From positions 2,053,501-2,117,500 of the forward strand of contig NC_087093.1 in the NCBI RefSeq assembly GCF_963855985.1: a stretch of 64,000 bases of DNA, in the 5' to 3' direction. A model generated the notes under the pieces. That model did not search any database. It saw only the letters and a list, made by a program, of their open reading frames with translations, and was not told where the DNA came from. Within the stretch, counting starts at the first letter, position 1; the number at the start of each line of letters is the position of its first letter. A program made the position numbers and the translations under genes. Below are positions 22,393-33,830 of the stretch, piece after piece. This stretch comes from Ostrinia nubilalis (taxonomy: Eukaryota; Arthropoda; Insecta; Lepidoptera; Crambidae).

Positions 22393-22649
22393 CCTGCATG
22401 CAGTTGTTTGGTTCTATTTTCTTAGTTAATAATTTTTGCATTTAGCAAAACGACGCTATCATTATACCTCACTACCTCGAGCATCAATATCCCAACTATC
22501 CAAAACAATAACAAGTACATTAGCAAAGCAAACAAAATTGTCTGTGTTATTTTATTATTACCTTTCCGTTCAATGAGAAGCCCGAGCGATCGGAACGTGC
22601 CATGTGTAAAGCTTCCGGTCCCGTCAATAATCAACGTTTTCCTCTACAG

Positions 22650-22893
22650 CAGTCTTTCCCAAAGTGGGCGATAACGCCCCCTTGTGGGCGCTGCAGGCTT
22701 AAAGGGGGGCGGTAAGATACCCCGGAAAAAAATCGGGGCATTGTGTTGAGGCTTGGTAGGCGGTTTATAATATCATCTACTAGGAGGACTCTTAGACACC
22801 GACTGAGCACTTAAAAAACTACAAAAATGGGGGCGCTAAAAAAGAATTTATTCTCAAAGTGGGTAGTAGACAAAATAAGTTTGGGAACCGCTG
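22650..22893. mobile_element. hAT-type MITE with 8-bp TSD, 244 bp
   Basis: Ends CAGTCTTTCCCAAA and TTTGGGAACCGCTG, i.e. the hAT CAGxxxTTCCCAAA pattern, flanked by perfect 8-bp copies of CTCTACAG (22642-22649, 22894-22901). The interior is G-rich with GGGGGCGCT words. Confidence 0.93.
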
Positions 22894-22901
22894 CTCTACA
22901 G

Positions 22902-25695
22902 CCTGGGAAAGGTCACCTTTTAATACTAAGTATTATGTACCAATAAGTTTGCGATGAATTCTTCTGTCGCTATAACTGAGGGTACAATAGTGGAGGACAG
23001 ACAGACAGAGTTTAAGAAGCTTCATACCTAAGCGATTGAGATGGTTATAGAGCGCTTACTTATGTCTTTCCAGAAGAAGAAGACCTTTATAGGCAATAAG
23101 TTATATGCACCCAAATAAGTACGAGTGTGATCTACCAATGGTGACTGCACTTAGGTATGTGACTTTTTATTATACCAATATTCAGTTGATTTAAAAAAAG
23201 TTGTTTCCAAACAATCCTATATTACAACTTAAACCAAACTGATAGGTAACCAATTACCAATCAGAAGTGTTTTATTCACTTTGTACTACCTACTTTGTGC
23301 CCAACAGTGTTCATGGTGATCTAATTATATTTTGTAAAACCTACCCACATTCGTACACTGTGATGTATAGATGATGATAAAGTATTGAGTATTGACTCAG
23401 GAATTCAACCGAGATCCACTAAATGAAGAGAGATTTGTACCCAATAATACTACTTTTACTTTTACAGACTACGGAGACTTTTAATGAATAAATCGTTTAT
23501 GAGTTTTTCTCATAGTAAAAATACACATTATACACTCGACGTCAAATAATCAAGTTTTTTAAATGTAAAGTTCAACTTGCACTGAGGTCAATAACTTTCT
23601 AAAGATCGTCTCACATCGCCGATAAAAACATCGTCAACGATCACAAAAAGCAGACGGTCCATAACGCGACGGTTTTTTACCTACGAATATTCTAGACCGC
23701 CCATATTTCACAGGCAAAATATGAGCTAGATGAGTCGCTCGGGGCGCGCTTCAGTGTTCTGCACTGTGCGAAGGGTACGGCCATAGTGGACTTTATGCTA
23801 AATTAGGTGGCGGGTAATTTTTCTAGTAAATAAAGGCGAATGACATCGACACTGGGTATGTATTTAGTGATTTGATTAAGCTATTTTTTATTGTAATTAA
23901 AAATAATTAAGAAAAAATGTATCTATAAATCATTCATTGAGACAGTATAATCTCTGATTGAATTGATTTTTAACACATTTCACACTATGTATTTATAAAA
24001 TTGCCTGTTTGTATTGGCATGGACTCTAGTCCATTTACTTTAAACTTTTCGTGATGTCAGTAAATACTGAATCAATAATTTATCTCAGATTGCCTAAGCG
24101 ACACAGATATTTTTACATTGATTTGAAAAATAATACTATAACAAGTAATTATTCTTTAAGACAGCTTGATAAAGCTGTCTTAAGTTGAGATACTGTGCCA
24201 ACTTTGTATTGTGGCGTGCCCGATAAAAGATTGGTGTCCACGATCGGCTGATTTACATCGCGGGCGCAAGATTTTATAAAAAAGGGACACGTCGTATTCT
24301 CGACCGTGATTTGTTGTTGTGAAAGTTCCAGATAGTCCCGGCGTAGTTGCTTCTGATTGTGCCTTGTGATTGATGGCAAGAGACTTCTGTAACATATTTA
24401 TTCGCTTCCGCATTTGAAAAAAGTTCTTTCAACAAAAATGGATGCCAGAAGAAACAGTTTTTAGTTCGAAATGCATTGTTTTTTTGCCTTTGTTTGGCAT
24501 CTGCCACTTTCCAAGACTCGACGGTTTTCCTAACACAAGGATGTCCTTACTTCTAGAACATAGTAAAAGGTTTCGCCTGGTATCAAGTTTAAAGACAAGT
24601 TTAAAAGATCAAAAGAAAATCTAAACTCTAAGCCCCGTACATAAGACCGAGATCCGCTGAACCGTGTGAAAGCGTTATATTTTCTGGTACACGCCGATCC
24701 GTACACCCTACGGTGCTCGTATACATATAAACCGTATTGTATTTACTTGGAGCGTACAATGGGATGACCGAGCTCCGAGTGTCAGACGAATTCTGTTAGC
24801 AAAGCAAAAGGTTCTCCAGTATTACGAGATTATATTGTATTTTGGTTGTTAATAAAGGACCTCGATCGTCTATGTGCGGGAATAACGTGTCTTTGATGAT
24901 GAAAAGTATAAAAACTTAATAGGATTACCAATTTTCAAGCTATTTAATATCAAGGTAAATATTATGCCCTTGAGTTATAACGGTTCCGGAAAATCTACCA
25001 AAGGATCATCAGTAAGATTAAATCTTTATATCATAGTTGAGCCACCAAACCACGAGGGTAGCGACGAAGAAGAAGAAGAATATCATAATTAATTGTTTAA
25101 AATTGCGAATACTGTACCAAATTTACAAATTTATAAAATCTACCAGCACATTTACACATAAGAACGTTAATTTAAGTTAAAGACCTAAAACACTCTATTC
25201 ACAAAACCCGTAACCCGGAAAACTCGGAATATTTCCGTTAAAAATGCTCATTGATCTCCAGATGGTCGTACAACCTCTAATGTGGTGTTGCCAATGACTA
25301 GAATCGTTCGGTTTTTCCCTATTCTCTCATTCTCATCCCCTTTGTTTTTAGCAAATACTCCCAAGTTCGGAACCTTTCGGCCTTATAAGCTCATTTTCAG
25401 GAAAATCTTTTGGCGTGTGAAAAATAGGACTGTCATTTTAAATTACATTTCTTCCTCAGACGTATTATTTTGAAACGTGATTCGTGGATATTTCTTTTAG
25501 AATTACTTATGGGCGTGCCCAGGTTGAGGGCAGCTGCCCCCTGGAAATCGCTTTAAAGAAGCTTAGTCAAACGAACTGACCTAAAAAATCTGACTTGCTT
25601 CCTCTAGGCTAGAAGCTGGGTATGACCGTATCACTTGCCTCCTCTCTTTAAGCCAGAAATTGGATATGACTTGCCCCCCTCTAGAGCCCATGCCA
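22902..25695. other. Non-coding
   Basis: No supported gene. A perfect 12-bp hairpin with a 4-base loop is at 24156-24183 (TTAAGACAGCTT and its complement). GC-richer unique stretches are at 23640-23800 and 24640-24800. Overlapping short frames at 24149-24507 have no family likeness. Confidence 0.35.
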
Positions 25696-25923
25696 TCTAA
25701 ATATATCTACGAGTAACTCAAAGATGACTGACTGACTGACAGATTGATTGACATAGTGATCTATCAAAGCACAGCCCAAACCACTGGACGGATTGGGCTG
25801 AAATTTGGCATGCAGATAGATGTTATGACGTAGTAGGCATCCACTAAGAAATGATTTTACGAAACTCCACCCCTAAGGGGGTAAAACGGGATCCACGCGT
25901 ACGAAGTCGCGGGCGGCCGCTAG
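25696..25923 (+). mobile_element. Short Helitron, GCGGCCGCTAG family
   Basis: Begins TCTAAATATAT after A, has (ACTG)n, then GGGCTGAAATTTGGCATGCA and CCCCTAAGGGGGTAAAACGG, and ends GTCGCGGGCGGCCGCTAG followed by T. Full-length. Confidence 0.88.
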
Positions 25924-26367
25924 TTACTTTTATCATTACTCATAGCCGTTGCAAGTGATTCAAAACTAATTTGCTTTAGCGTCAGGATTTTTATTTGGTT
26001 GACAAAGTAAGCTCCAAAAAAAAGATTACAACCGCAAACTCTTAACTTAGATTACTTGAAAGCGAAAATGACACTTAAGTTTATTTAACGTCTCAAAAAT
26101 AAAAGTCAAATTGAAGTGGTCTTCACTTAAAAGTTAGTGTTGGGAATTTTACACAAACTTATGATGAGTATGTATAAAACATTAGCACTAGTTTAAGACT
26201 CAGTGTTTTTAAAAACAATTAATGATATATTTACTACATCAGCTGTTCTGTGAAAAGCAAGTAATTAGATTTTTATCTCTATTAGATGTAACACATAAGA
26301 AAACCCCATTTAAACACATGTATAATAGCTTCTGTATAAGGCCTGAGAGGCCACGTTTCCGAACCAA
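25924..26367. other. Non-coding
   Basis: AT-rich, no gene or repeat recognised. Confidence 0.4.
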
Positions 26368-26490
26368 AACGCAGCGTGGGCCGTCCACCCACAAGGTGGA
26401 CCGACGACATCATAAAGGTAGCAGGAAAGCGTTGGGGGAGGCCTATGTTCAGCAGTGGACGTCCTATGGCTGAGATGATGATGATGATGA
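26368..26490 (+). mobile_element. RTE LINE 3' end, 5'-truncated
   Basis: Reads AAACGCAGCGTGGGCCGTCC and onward to CAGCAGTGGACGTCCTATGG and (ATG)n. It lacks the internal stretch GCAGGCCGCTACCAACCG present in the copies at 8785 and 38191. Confidence 0.85.
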
Positions 26491-26974
26491 ATCTAATAGA
26501 ATAAATCACGGCGTTAACAATGTATCTTTGTGTCTTTTTCAACTCGACCAAACCTAAGGTGCGCGCACTAAAACCCCCGCACTATTGACGCCTCCCCTAG
26601 CACTAAGAGTCATATTTTGTAAGCATATTTTTTATCGCGTAATTACTTATCGCGTAATATTTTACGAGGACACCGGAACGCTCTTCACGTTTTCGTCAGC
26701 GCTGAGTGGCTCTTAACAGTTAATCGAGGCTAGACATCTATTAAAAATTATGTGCCCCATTTTTCTGGGCGTAATATTTTTATTATTACAACGCCATGGT
26801 GGTTTTATAACCGGTTGACGGATACGGGAATGTCCGAACTTTGTTGGGAGGAAATTAATTTAGGAGCCGCTACGTGTAGTTTAGAAAGCACAGTAAAATA
26901 ATCATTAAGGTGTAAATATCAAATGTTTATAGTCTATAATAGTTTAGTTGTTTTTGTGATCTAATTCATCATCA

Positions 26975-26980
26975 TTTATT
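26975..26980 (-). terminator. Possible poly(A) signal of esterase
   Basis: AATAAA on the minus strand, 330 bp past the esterase stop. The 3' UTR would have to run through the MITE at 27082-27300. No RNA evidence. Confidence 0.3.
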
Positions 26981-27081
26981 CAGTAGCCATTATAACCAGT
27001 AATACTAAAAGTACAAACATATCCAGGAGACCAGTTACTAAATTCTTGGACTCAAGACATAACGTCATAAGTTAGCTCTAA

Positions 27082-27300
27082 GGCCCAGTTTTTTGATTCG
27101 TAGTTAAAATAACCAATAGTTAAATTTGACAGATGTCAAGTGACAAGTGGTTAAATATCAGAAAAAAATGTTTTTCGAACAATGGTTAGTCTGACTTTTA
27201 GTACATTTTTTAACCATTAGTTTACAGTTTGTTAATATTTAACCATTAGTAGCAAAATTTAACAATTAGTTATTTTAACTATGAATCAAAAAACTGGGCC
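27082..27300. mobile_element. Harbinger-like MITE at esterase 3' end
   Basis: Ends GGCCCAGTTTTTTGATTC and GAATCAAAAAACTGGGCC with more than 40 bp of near-perfect inverted repeat (GTTAAAATAACxAATxGTTAAA inside), flanked by TAA (27079-27081, 27301-27303). Its right edge is 10 bp from the esterase stop codon. Confidence 0.9.
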
Positions 27301-27310
27301 TAAGTAGGTA

Positions 27311-29523
27311 TTATTCTCTATCTCCCGGTAATAGCATCTGTGGTAAGTACTTCTTGAAGAGTTCTCCCCAAAACAGTTGCTCGTCTCTATCCGGCATCGT
27401 GCGCCTTGTCAGGGTCTGGCCAATCTCCATGTAGTTTTGGGTTTCAGCTTTGAACTGCCTCCAGGTGATACCAAGGCCAATGTCGGGAGTTGGGTTTCTG
27501 TTAACGATATTAATATTTGTAATTGAGATAAAAAACATAAATACTCTTTTTAAAGAACCTTTTTGAAAATACTTGTTTTGTAAATCCAATAAATTCGGAA
27601 ATAGGCAGCAGAACTGATTGATTCGACAGGGCAACTATTTTTATCTTTAGAAGGGACTGTAATTGGTCACGGCATGTCAACCTACTGATTTATTTGTAGG
27701 TAAGCCAGCCACTGACTATACATTATCGTCATTATTCAATTAAAACGATAGTTGTTACAAGTCGAATAAATTGTCAACAAAAAAAGAAGAAGAAGAAAAA
27801 AGAAGCCTATATAGGAAATTTATTACCAGTTGAACTAAGGTAGGTTTAGGTATAAAAGTTTCGAAACTACCTACCCATATGCAGCAAAGTTTGTCCAGAG
27901 TTTTGTCATTATATTGATCATCGTCCAGGACGAAGGCTGAATCTTCTGGCTTATGCCTTTCATTGGAAAAAGATAACCAATCTCATCACAATGCCCCACA
28001 AGTGAACTATTTCTGTAATATTTCGTCACTCCACATATTGTAGAAAATAAGTTCCTCTCCGATTTACAGTTGAATTTGTACAGAAATACTTTATTTTTGA
28101 CCGCAAATAATTTCGCAAAGTGCCACACTCCAAGTTTTACCACGTCTGTTGCGAAGTACTTCGATATTGCGTCTAAATGTTTTGTTGTTACTCGTCTATT
28201 TTGTAAATAATGCTCTTTCACCGTCCTTCCAATATCTATCTGATCGTGAACACTACAATATAAAGAGAAAGGTCTAGGGACTAAGTATTCGATAAAGCTG
28301 TTGGCATGATGAACCATTTTATCAACATCGAGGACAGCAATAACATTCACTGTCCCTTCATCTTCATTGTAGCCTAGAAGCAATTCAACTCCATCATGTA
28401 TATCAGTCTTGAGTGCTTCTATAATATCACCAGTAAAAAATACCTCTAGGTCTGGAAATTTTTTTTCACTGACCACTGTAAATTGAGTTTCATATTTATC
28501 TGGATCCTTTTCGCGCATCATTAAACATACTTGAATCTCTGCCAAATTTTCAACCGGTTGGGATTTGAAGAATTCGTATAGTTCTTTGTCGTCTTGTGAA
28601 GTACATCCCAGGTGTCTAGCTAGAGCAATAGCTCTTTCACGTGGTCTATAGCTCTGAGCCCAAGGATTCATCATACACCCACTCTGAGCTATAGCCCTTT
28701 TGAACAGCCCTTTTGTCATTGGTGATACACAGTGATACGTTACACAAGCCGCCCCAGAGCTTTGTCCAAAAATGGTGATATTTTCTGGATCACCTCCGAA
28801 ATTCAAGATGTTCTTTTTAACCCATCTCATGGCGGCTACTTGATCTTTTATGCCAGCGTTACCGGGAATATCTTCGGTGTCTAGGCAGAGGAATCCAAGG
28901 ATTTCCAGTCTGTAGTTTATGGTCACTAGGACGATTCCATTACGGATGAGGAATTCAGGACCATAAAGGTCATCATCGCCACTGCCGCAACAAAAGGCGC
29001 CTCCATGGATCCAAATCATTACTGGCATGAGTTTTGTTGGGTTTATATTAGGAGTATAAATGTTAAGGTAAAGGCAATCTTCGCTACCCTTCTCCCGCAC
29101 TCGTTTCAAGAAGTTAAATTGATAGCAAATACCACCTAGTTCTTTGGCACTTCGGATACCGGTCCATGGGATAGGTGGTTGCGGAGCCTGAAAGTTTTAT
29201 AAAATGTAACACGTTTAAAAACATCAATTGGTTTTATGATTAGGTTTTATTTAACATGTGCTCAAAATTATTAATCTGGTAGTAAATTTAATAGGAAACG
29301 GTGGTTAGTTACAATTATGTGTATTTAAATTTATGTGTTTGATGAAGTTGAGTCACATTTTCCTTAAAATGTAATGATTAATTATTTATTTTACCTTAAA
29401 CCTCAAATTTCCCACCGGAGGAGCAGCATAAGGAATCCCTTTAAAACTGTAATAGGTCCCACATATTTCGCTGGAAACTTTCTCTCCATCAAGAATTCCT
29501 TCAGTCACTTTTACTTGGACCAT
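27311..29523 (-). CDS. Carboxylesterase (alpha-esterase type), 3 exons
   Basis: Hydrolyses carboxylic esters; insect relatives act on lipids, odorants, hormones or xenobiotics, and the substrate here cannot be told. Exons on the minus strand: 29523-29395 (43 codons), 29187-27875 and 27497-27311. The introns are GT-AG (29188-29394, phase 0; 27498-27874, phase 2). The product is 542 residues, normal for the family. The start ATG (29521-29523) has a good context (A at -3, G at +4), and the protein opens MVQVKVTEGILDGEKV with no signal peptide, pointing to an intracellular enzyme. Motifs: GIPYAAPPVGNLRF (about 29-42), SEDCLYLNIYTP (about 78-89), oxyanion HGGAF (104-108), nucleophile GQSSG with Ser186, GYNEDEG with Glu320, GHCDEIGYLF with His442. 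GQSSG replaces the usual GESAG but keeps the Ser. No frameshift or stop, so it is probably functional. A MITE starts 10 bp past the stop. It lies on the same strand as, and downstream of, the bruno-3 exon at 33306. Confidence 0.95.
27498..27874 (-). other. Esterase intron 2 (377 bp)
   Basis: Donor TATGG|GTAGGT and acceptor AACAG|AAACCC. Phase 2: it restores a Gly-Asn-Pro-Thr-Pro run that matches the usual YGNPTP of esterases. Confidence 0.9.
29188..29394 (-). other. Esterase intron 1 (207 bp)
   Basis: Donor AAG|GTAAAA at 29395/29394 and acceptor TTTCAG|GCTCC at 29188/29187. Phase 0: it splits the family-conserved stretch between LRFK and APQPP. Confidence 0.92.
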
Positions 29524-29779
29524 TTTTCCAAAGAAATTTTTTGTCTCAAATATTAAGTCCCTTTATGTCTAAAATCAGTTAATGTTATCGCATTTCAAAA
29601 ATGTAATAGTGATGAGACTTTTATGTTAGAAGTCATAATTTACTATCTAGAATTGAGAAAGCTTTCAACTAGACCCTCTTAAAATATTAGATATTTCTAG
29701 GAAGATCTATAGAGTTCTTCAAATAAGTTCGAGTTAGAACAACCTTTTATAACAGAGTACCGTGTTTTACTCTATTTAC
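29524..29779 (-). promoter_or_regulatory. Presumed esterase upstream region
   Basis: AT-rich DNA directly 5' of the start codon. No convincing TATA box or initiator stands out. The 5' UTR length is unknown. Confidence 0.25.
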
Positions 29780-29910
29780 CTCTCGTTCCCAATACAACTC
29801 TTTTACCTACGATGTACGTGACCGTCGATTAAACCCAACCGATGAAGTTGGGTGTACCCACGGGAAAGATAAACTATCTTCTGACCCTCAACAATATTAA
29901 TCAGAATTAA
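29780..29910. repeat. Unidentified dispersed repeat, copy 1
   Basis: Shares, in the same order, CCTCTCGTTCCCA, a TGACCG word, AAACCCAACC, a CCCxxGGGAAAG word and AATATTAATCAGAA-like words with 56239-56395, at similar spacing. No terminal repeats are found. It sits about 260 bp upstream of the esterase start. Confidence 0.55.
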
Positions 29911-30436
29911 AAACCCTCTAGTGCGATAGAGTATAGTTTATTAATAAACTAGCTTTTGAATTTGGCTCGGATTATGGAGATTTAGTTATCTTGAAATTCT
30001 ACAAGTAAAAAAACATGGATAAAATATTTTTAGACTGGTACTGAATTTAAGTCAAGAGATATGGCAAACATCCATCTATACAAACTTTTACATTTATAAG
30101 ATTTGTAGCACGACAATATACGATATCTCACAAAATTATTTTTATTACTGAAGACGCACTTCTACCTTCACTAGTTGGATAACGAGAGATGAGATAAATC
30201 CTATTTACTGAACAAACCTTTTTTTAATAATACCTTTTTCTAACAGAAACAAAACACGTCTGAACAAAATGTTAGTGATGTCTACAATGATAAGAATGCT
30301 GTTTAGAAGTAGTTTTTATACGGTAATGAATTGTGTTTTTAATATTGAGTGTTATAAAACCAGTTAATGATGTGTATCGTAATGTTTAATGGTGGCTAAA
30401 GTTCAAATGTTAGCAGCCGTAAACAACAATGTTTTA
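29911..30436. other. Non-coding
   Basis: AT-rich, nothing recognised. Confidence 0.4.
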
Positions 30437-30677
30437 TCCCAACTAATATTATAAATGCGAAAGTAACTCTGTCTGTCTGTCTGTCTGTCTGTCTGTTACG
30501 CTTTCCCGCTTAAACCTCGCAACCGATTTTGATGAAATTTGGCATAGAGATAGTTTGAGTCCCGGGAAAGAACATAGGATAGTTTTTATCCCGGTTTTTG
30601 AAACAGGGACGCGCGCGATAAAGTTTTTCTGTGACAGACAAAATTCCACGCGGGCGAAGCCGCGGGCGGAAAGCTAG
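30437..30677 (+). mobile_element. Short Helitron, complete
   Basis: Near-identical to 12428-12661, with the same TC start, (GTCT)n run, GAAGCCGCGGGC hairpin and CTAG end followed by T. The longer GTCT run is the main difference. Confidence 0.92.
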
Positions 30678-31435
30678 TTTTTGATAGATATAAAATTAAC
30701 AGGTATTACATGAGAGTTCCGTATAAAGAAGTAGTAGTATTCATGCTCGTAGAGTATGTATAACAGATATTTTTTTAATTCTTCCTAAACATGAATTTTG
30801 AATTTTTATAATATTTTGTTTTCTTTAATAGTACTCCTCTATACCTACATTATTATCAAGGACAGATTATAGAAGTTGCTTATTAATTAATATTAAGCTC
30901 ATACTAAAGGTCAATCAATTTATTGATTCAAATTAGACCAGGTTCCCATTAAACAACGACTATCTTTTAATTAATCTAAAAATCATTAAAAATAAAGACT
31001 AAAAATAGAGCTTTAGACGCTCCAAAAATCTCTACATCGCTTTAATAAAGCCGAAATCATTAAAGTTACGTTCATTGACGCCAGTAGATTTCTTTCTGCC
31101 TACCCTCATAAAGGGGCGAGATTTTTTGTGCAAGATTAAAGAGGATTTACCGCGAGAGACCACACGATAGGTGCGGCGATTAGTAGCTTAATTATGGCCA
31201 AGCTGCTTTTTGATATTTTTTGCATTATCTTCTCGTTAATTTTATGATTAATGTTCATTTAATTTCACAGGAGCTAATGTGATGTTTTTGTGAATTCTGA
31301 ACACATCAAAGGAATTAATCTTAACGACACGTCCAATGCAGTGCGGATTCATTTTAGAAATTTTAAATTTTCGTTCACTTCGCTCGGCGTGGAGCAGATT
31401 GTAGCTACTTTTAAGTAATTAAATAGTCCATTAAA
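30678..31435. other. Non-coding
   Basis: AT-rich, no gene or repeat recognised. Confidence 0.4.
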
Positions 31436-31642
31436 TCTAAATATATCAAACTCAAAGAAGACTGACTGACTGACTTAGTGATCTATCAACGCACAGCCCA
31501 AACCAGTGGACGGATCGGGCTGAAATTTGGCATGCAGGTAGATGTGATGACGTAGCCATCCGCTAAGAGACGATTTTACGAAACTCCACCCCTAAGGGGG
31601 TAAAACGGGATCCACGCGTACGAAGTCGCGGGCGGACGCTAG
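31436..31642 (+). mobile_element. Short Helitron, GCGGCCGCTAG family
   Basis: Begins TCTAAATATATCAAACTC after A and ends TCGCGGGCGGACGCTAG followed by T (one base differs from the family end). Confidence 0.88.
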
Positions 31643-33305
31643 TACTCTATATTCTTGTCTTTAATTTTACAACATAAGTTGCAACCCTGATTATTATAGA
31701 GGTAAGGCTTGTAAGAATCAGAAGCAAATTAGCTACCCGATTGCATTCTAATAATTTTAGCTTTACCTTTTAAGTGTAAGCTATGAAAGGGCTCTTACTA
31801 CATCAATCTATTTGATTCACTTCAAAGTAAAATATTCCTTGTGTAGAGTAGGTACACGGACTATCTTCGCTGAGAAAACAATAATAGTGTCGGCCAATTT
31901 ATCTAATATCCTTAGACGGCCCTAATAGGCTTCGACAAAGCCGCTTAGCATCGAATGCACGTAAACTATAGACCCGCCTTTAACAATTTAGTTTATACAA
32001 CTTACATGAGAGCAAAAATTTTACCTTTAATAATATATACTTTACGCTACTATCAAATCTTACTAGAACAAACATTGAGATCTTTAGAAAAGAGAATTGT
32101 AATTAGAATAAAATAAAAAGAACTTGAAAAAATTAATTTCAATAAAAAGACGAGCTTGGATATACTCCAAAACGACTGTGTTCCGATTTATAATGAAAAC
32201 GCCAGAAACATAATGCTTACGAGTCAGTAAAACGAGTTTATCGTTTCCCGCCGCTGTAATTATCTAAAATTAACAATTTGCAGCGCTATTCAGTACATCT
32301 GTACTTGGTAGTTAATAACTTTATCGTCCAATAATGACAGAGACGGGTGTAAAAAGTTTATGTGTACATAAAGACAGCGCTTAGGTAGCTAACAGGCCGC
32401 GCACCGCAATTGCGAAGTTTACTGTTGTAACTCAATTAAAATCCAACAATTTGGAGCGAGTACAAAATGAAATTAAAGTTGCGTAACACGGAGTCGCATC
32501 GGATGACGTATTACGCGGTGGTTACTGTTTCAATTCGTCGGGTTCGACGCGTTTTCGGTTATTAATCGTCGTCACGGTTGGGTGCACAGATTAAAAGACG
32601 CGTTCCAAATTCAAGTGCGGATGTAAAATATGTTTTCAAATAGATGTTTTAAAAGAAAATATTTTAAATAAATGGCCAGTTGCAGTATATTAATGACATG
32701 ACCTGTATTGTGAGTGAAGGGCATAATAAACAAAATATTAATTCTCATTGGACTACAACGAAATAGGTGATAAATTTACTAATAAGTATACCTCCCAAAC
32801 TTGTTTCCCTAATTATACAAAAAAAAAGACCAGAACTATTTCACGCACCCGTTTCCCACTTACTGATCTTTTATTCACAAACAACGAGGGCCTCCTCAAA
32901 CGTATCCGGCAAAGTGGCCACCGTACCCATGATACGCACGATACGCAACTCCCGTCAAAAACGACAGTGCCTTAATAATTCATCGTATAAAGACCCGCAT
33001 TCGTTAGCTCCCTCGCTACCTTATCAATATACGCAGGTGAAGTGGGCCTAATACTGTTTCGAGAATTTTGGGGAGAAAATAGATGTCACTTTCGTCATTA
33101 AGTAGGTACCCTACTTTTGGAATAGCATTCATGGAAGTGGAAAGTTTTAAGTGAGATCGATTTGACATTGCTGGTAAAATAGGACGCCGCAATTATTGTT
33201 TCAATTACGATCGATTAAAGTTTTATCTGTGTAACAATAACTAGGAAGCGTTGTTTCTGTATTCACAGGGAGAGTATAAAAATAATAAATATAGTAAGCG
33301 CTTAC
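31643..33305. other. Non-coding
   Basis: No supported gene or known repeat. 32390-32600 is less AT-rich and looks single-copy. If the bruno-3 model is right, this is the start of the intron after exon 33306-33431. I looked here and leftwards for the RRM2 continuation (GCAFVKF-like) and did not find it. Confidence 0.35.
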
Positions 33306-33431
33306 CTTTACTTGCACCGTCGGGTCCTCTCAGAATCGAACACTCTTCTATTGTCCCGAACGGTGTAAACAACTGGCGCACATCCTCCTCCGTCTGTTGT
33401 TTGCTGAGCATACCAACGAACAGCTTCCGAT
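33306..33431 (-). CDS. bru3: bruno-3/CELF exon, N-terminal half of RRM2
   Basis: An internal exon of a CELF/Bruno RNA-binding protein, which binds U/G-rich elements in pre-mRNA and mRNA to control splicing and translation. The acceptor is CCACAG|ATCGG and the donor AAAG|GTAAGC. Its first two bases complete a codon begun by the exon at 62628-62676 (G+AT, Asp), and it ends one base into a codon. The peptide [20 protein letters not shown], followed by [10 protein letters not shown] and RGPDGASKG, holds RNP2 (LFVGML) and the first half of RRM2. RNP1 (GCAFVKF type) should open the next exon, which I do not see. The [10 protein letters not shown] wording points to the CELF3-6/bruno-3 subgroup rather than arrest/CELF1-2. 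This family is remembered, not searched. Confidence 0.93.
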
Positions 33432-33639
33432 CTGTGGCGAAAAACAATCAGGTGTCACAACAGTCTAGCAGACTACGGCCATAGCCACACCACATCAAGC
33501 CTAGCGGCGGTGCGTGGAGCGGCGGAATTGAATTGCCAATTGTCTCCTTTCAAACAGTTATTCACAGTTATATGCAGGTCAAGAGGTCTTATTTTTAAAT
33601 AAATAAAAAATTGAGTGACCTGTTATGCGATGACCTGTT

Positions 33640-33830
33640 GACCTGCATCGTGAGAGAGGACCATAATAACAGCTAGCACAGGCGACCTGGTGACCGCGAA
33701 TAAGGCCCTCGACTGACAGGGCGCTGCAGCGCGGATGTTAGGACACGCGAACACAACGCCACTAGTCGTAGCGCCCCAGCGTTGGGACGCCACGAACTCT
33801 CTGAGTAATGACGTACATTACGTTCACTTC
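33640..33830. other. GC-richer unique stretch
   Basis: Holds GGCGCTGCAGCGC and other CG words in otherwise AT-rich intron, 200-400 bp upstream of the RRM2 exon. May be conserved regulatory DNA; no exon is supported. Confidence 0.3.

Noticed and set aside
24156..24183. Perfect 12-bp hairpin as a microRNA precursor
   Set aside because: Stem too short and loop too small for a pre-miRNA; noted only as a hairpin.
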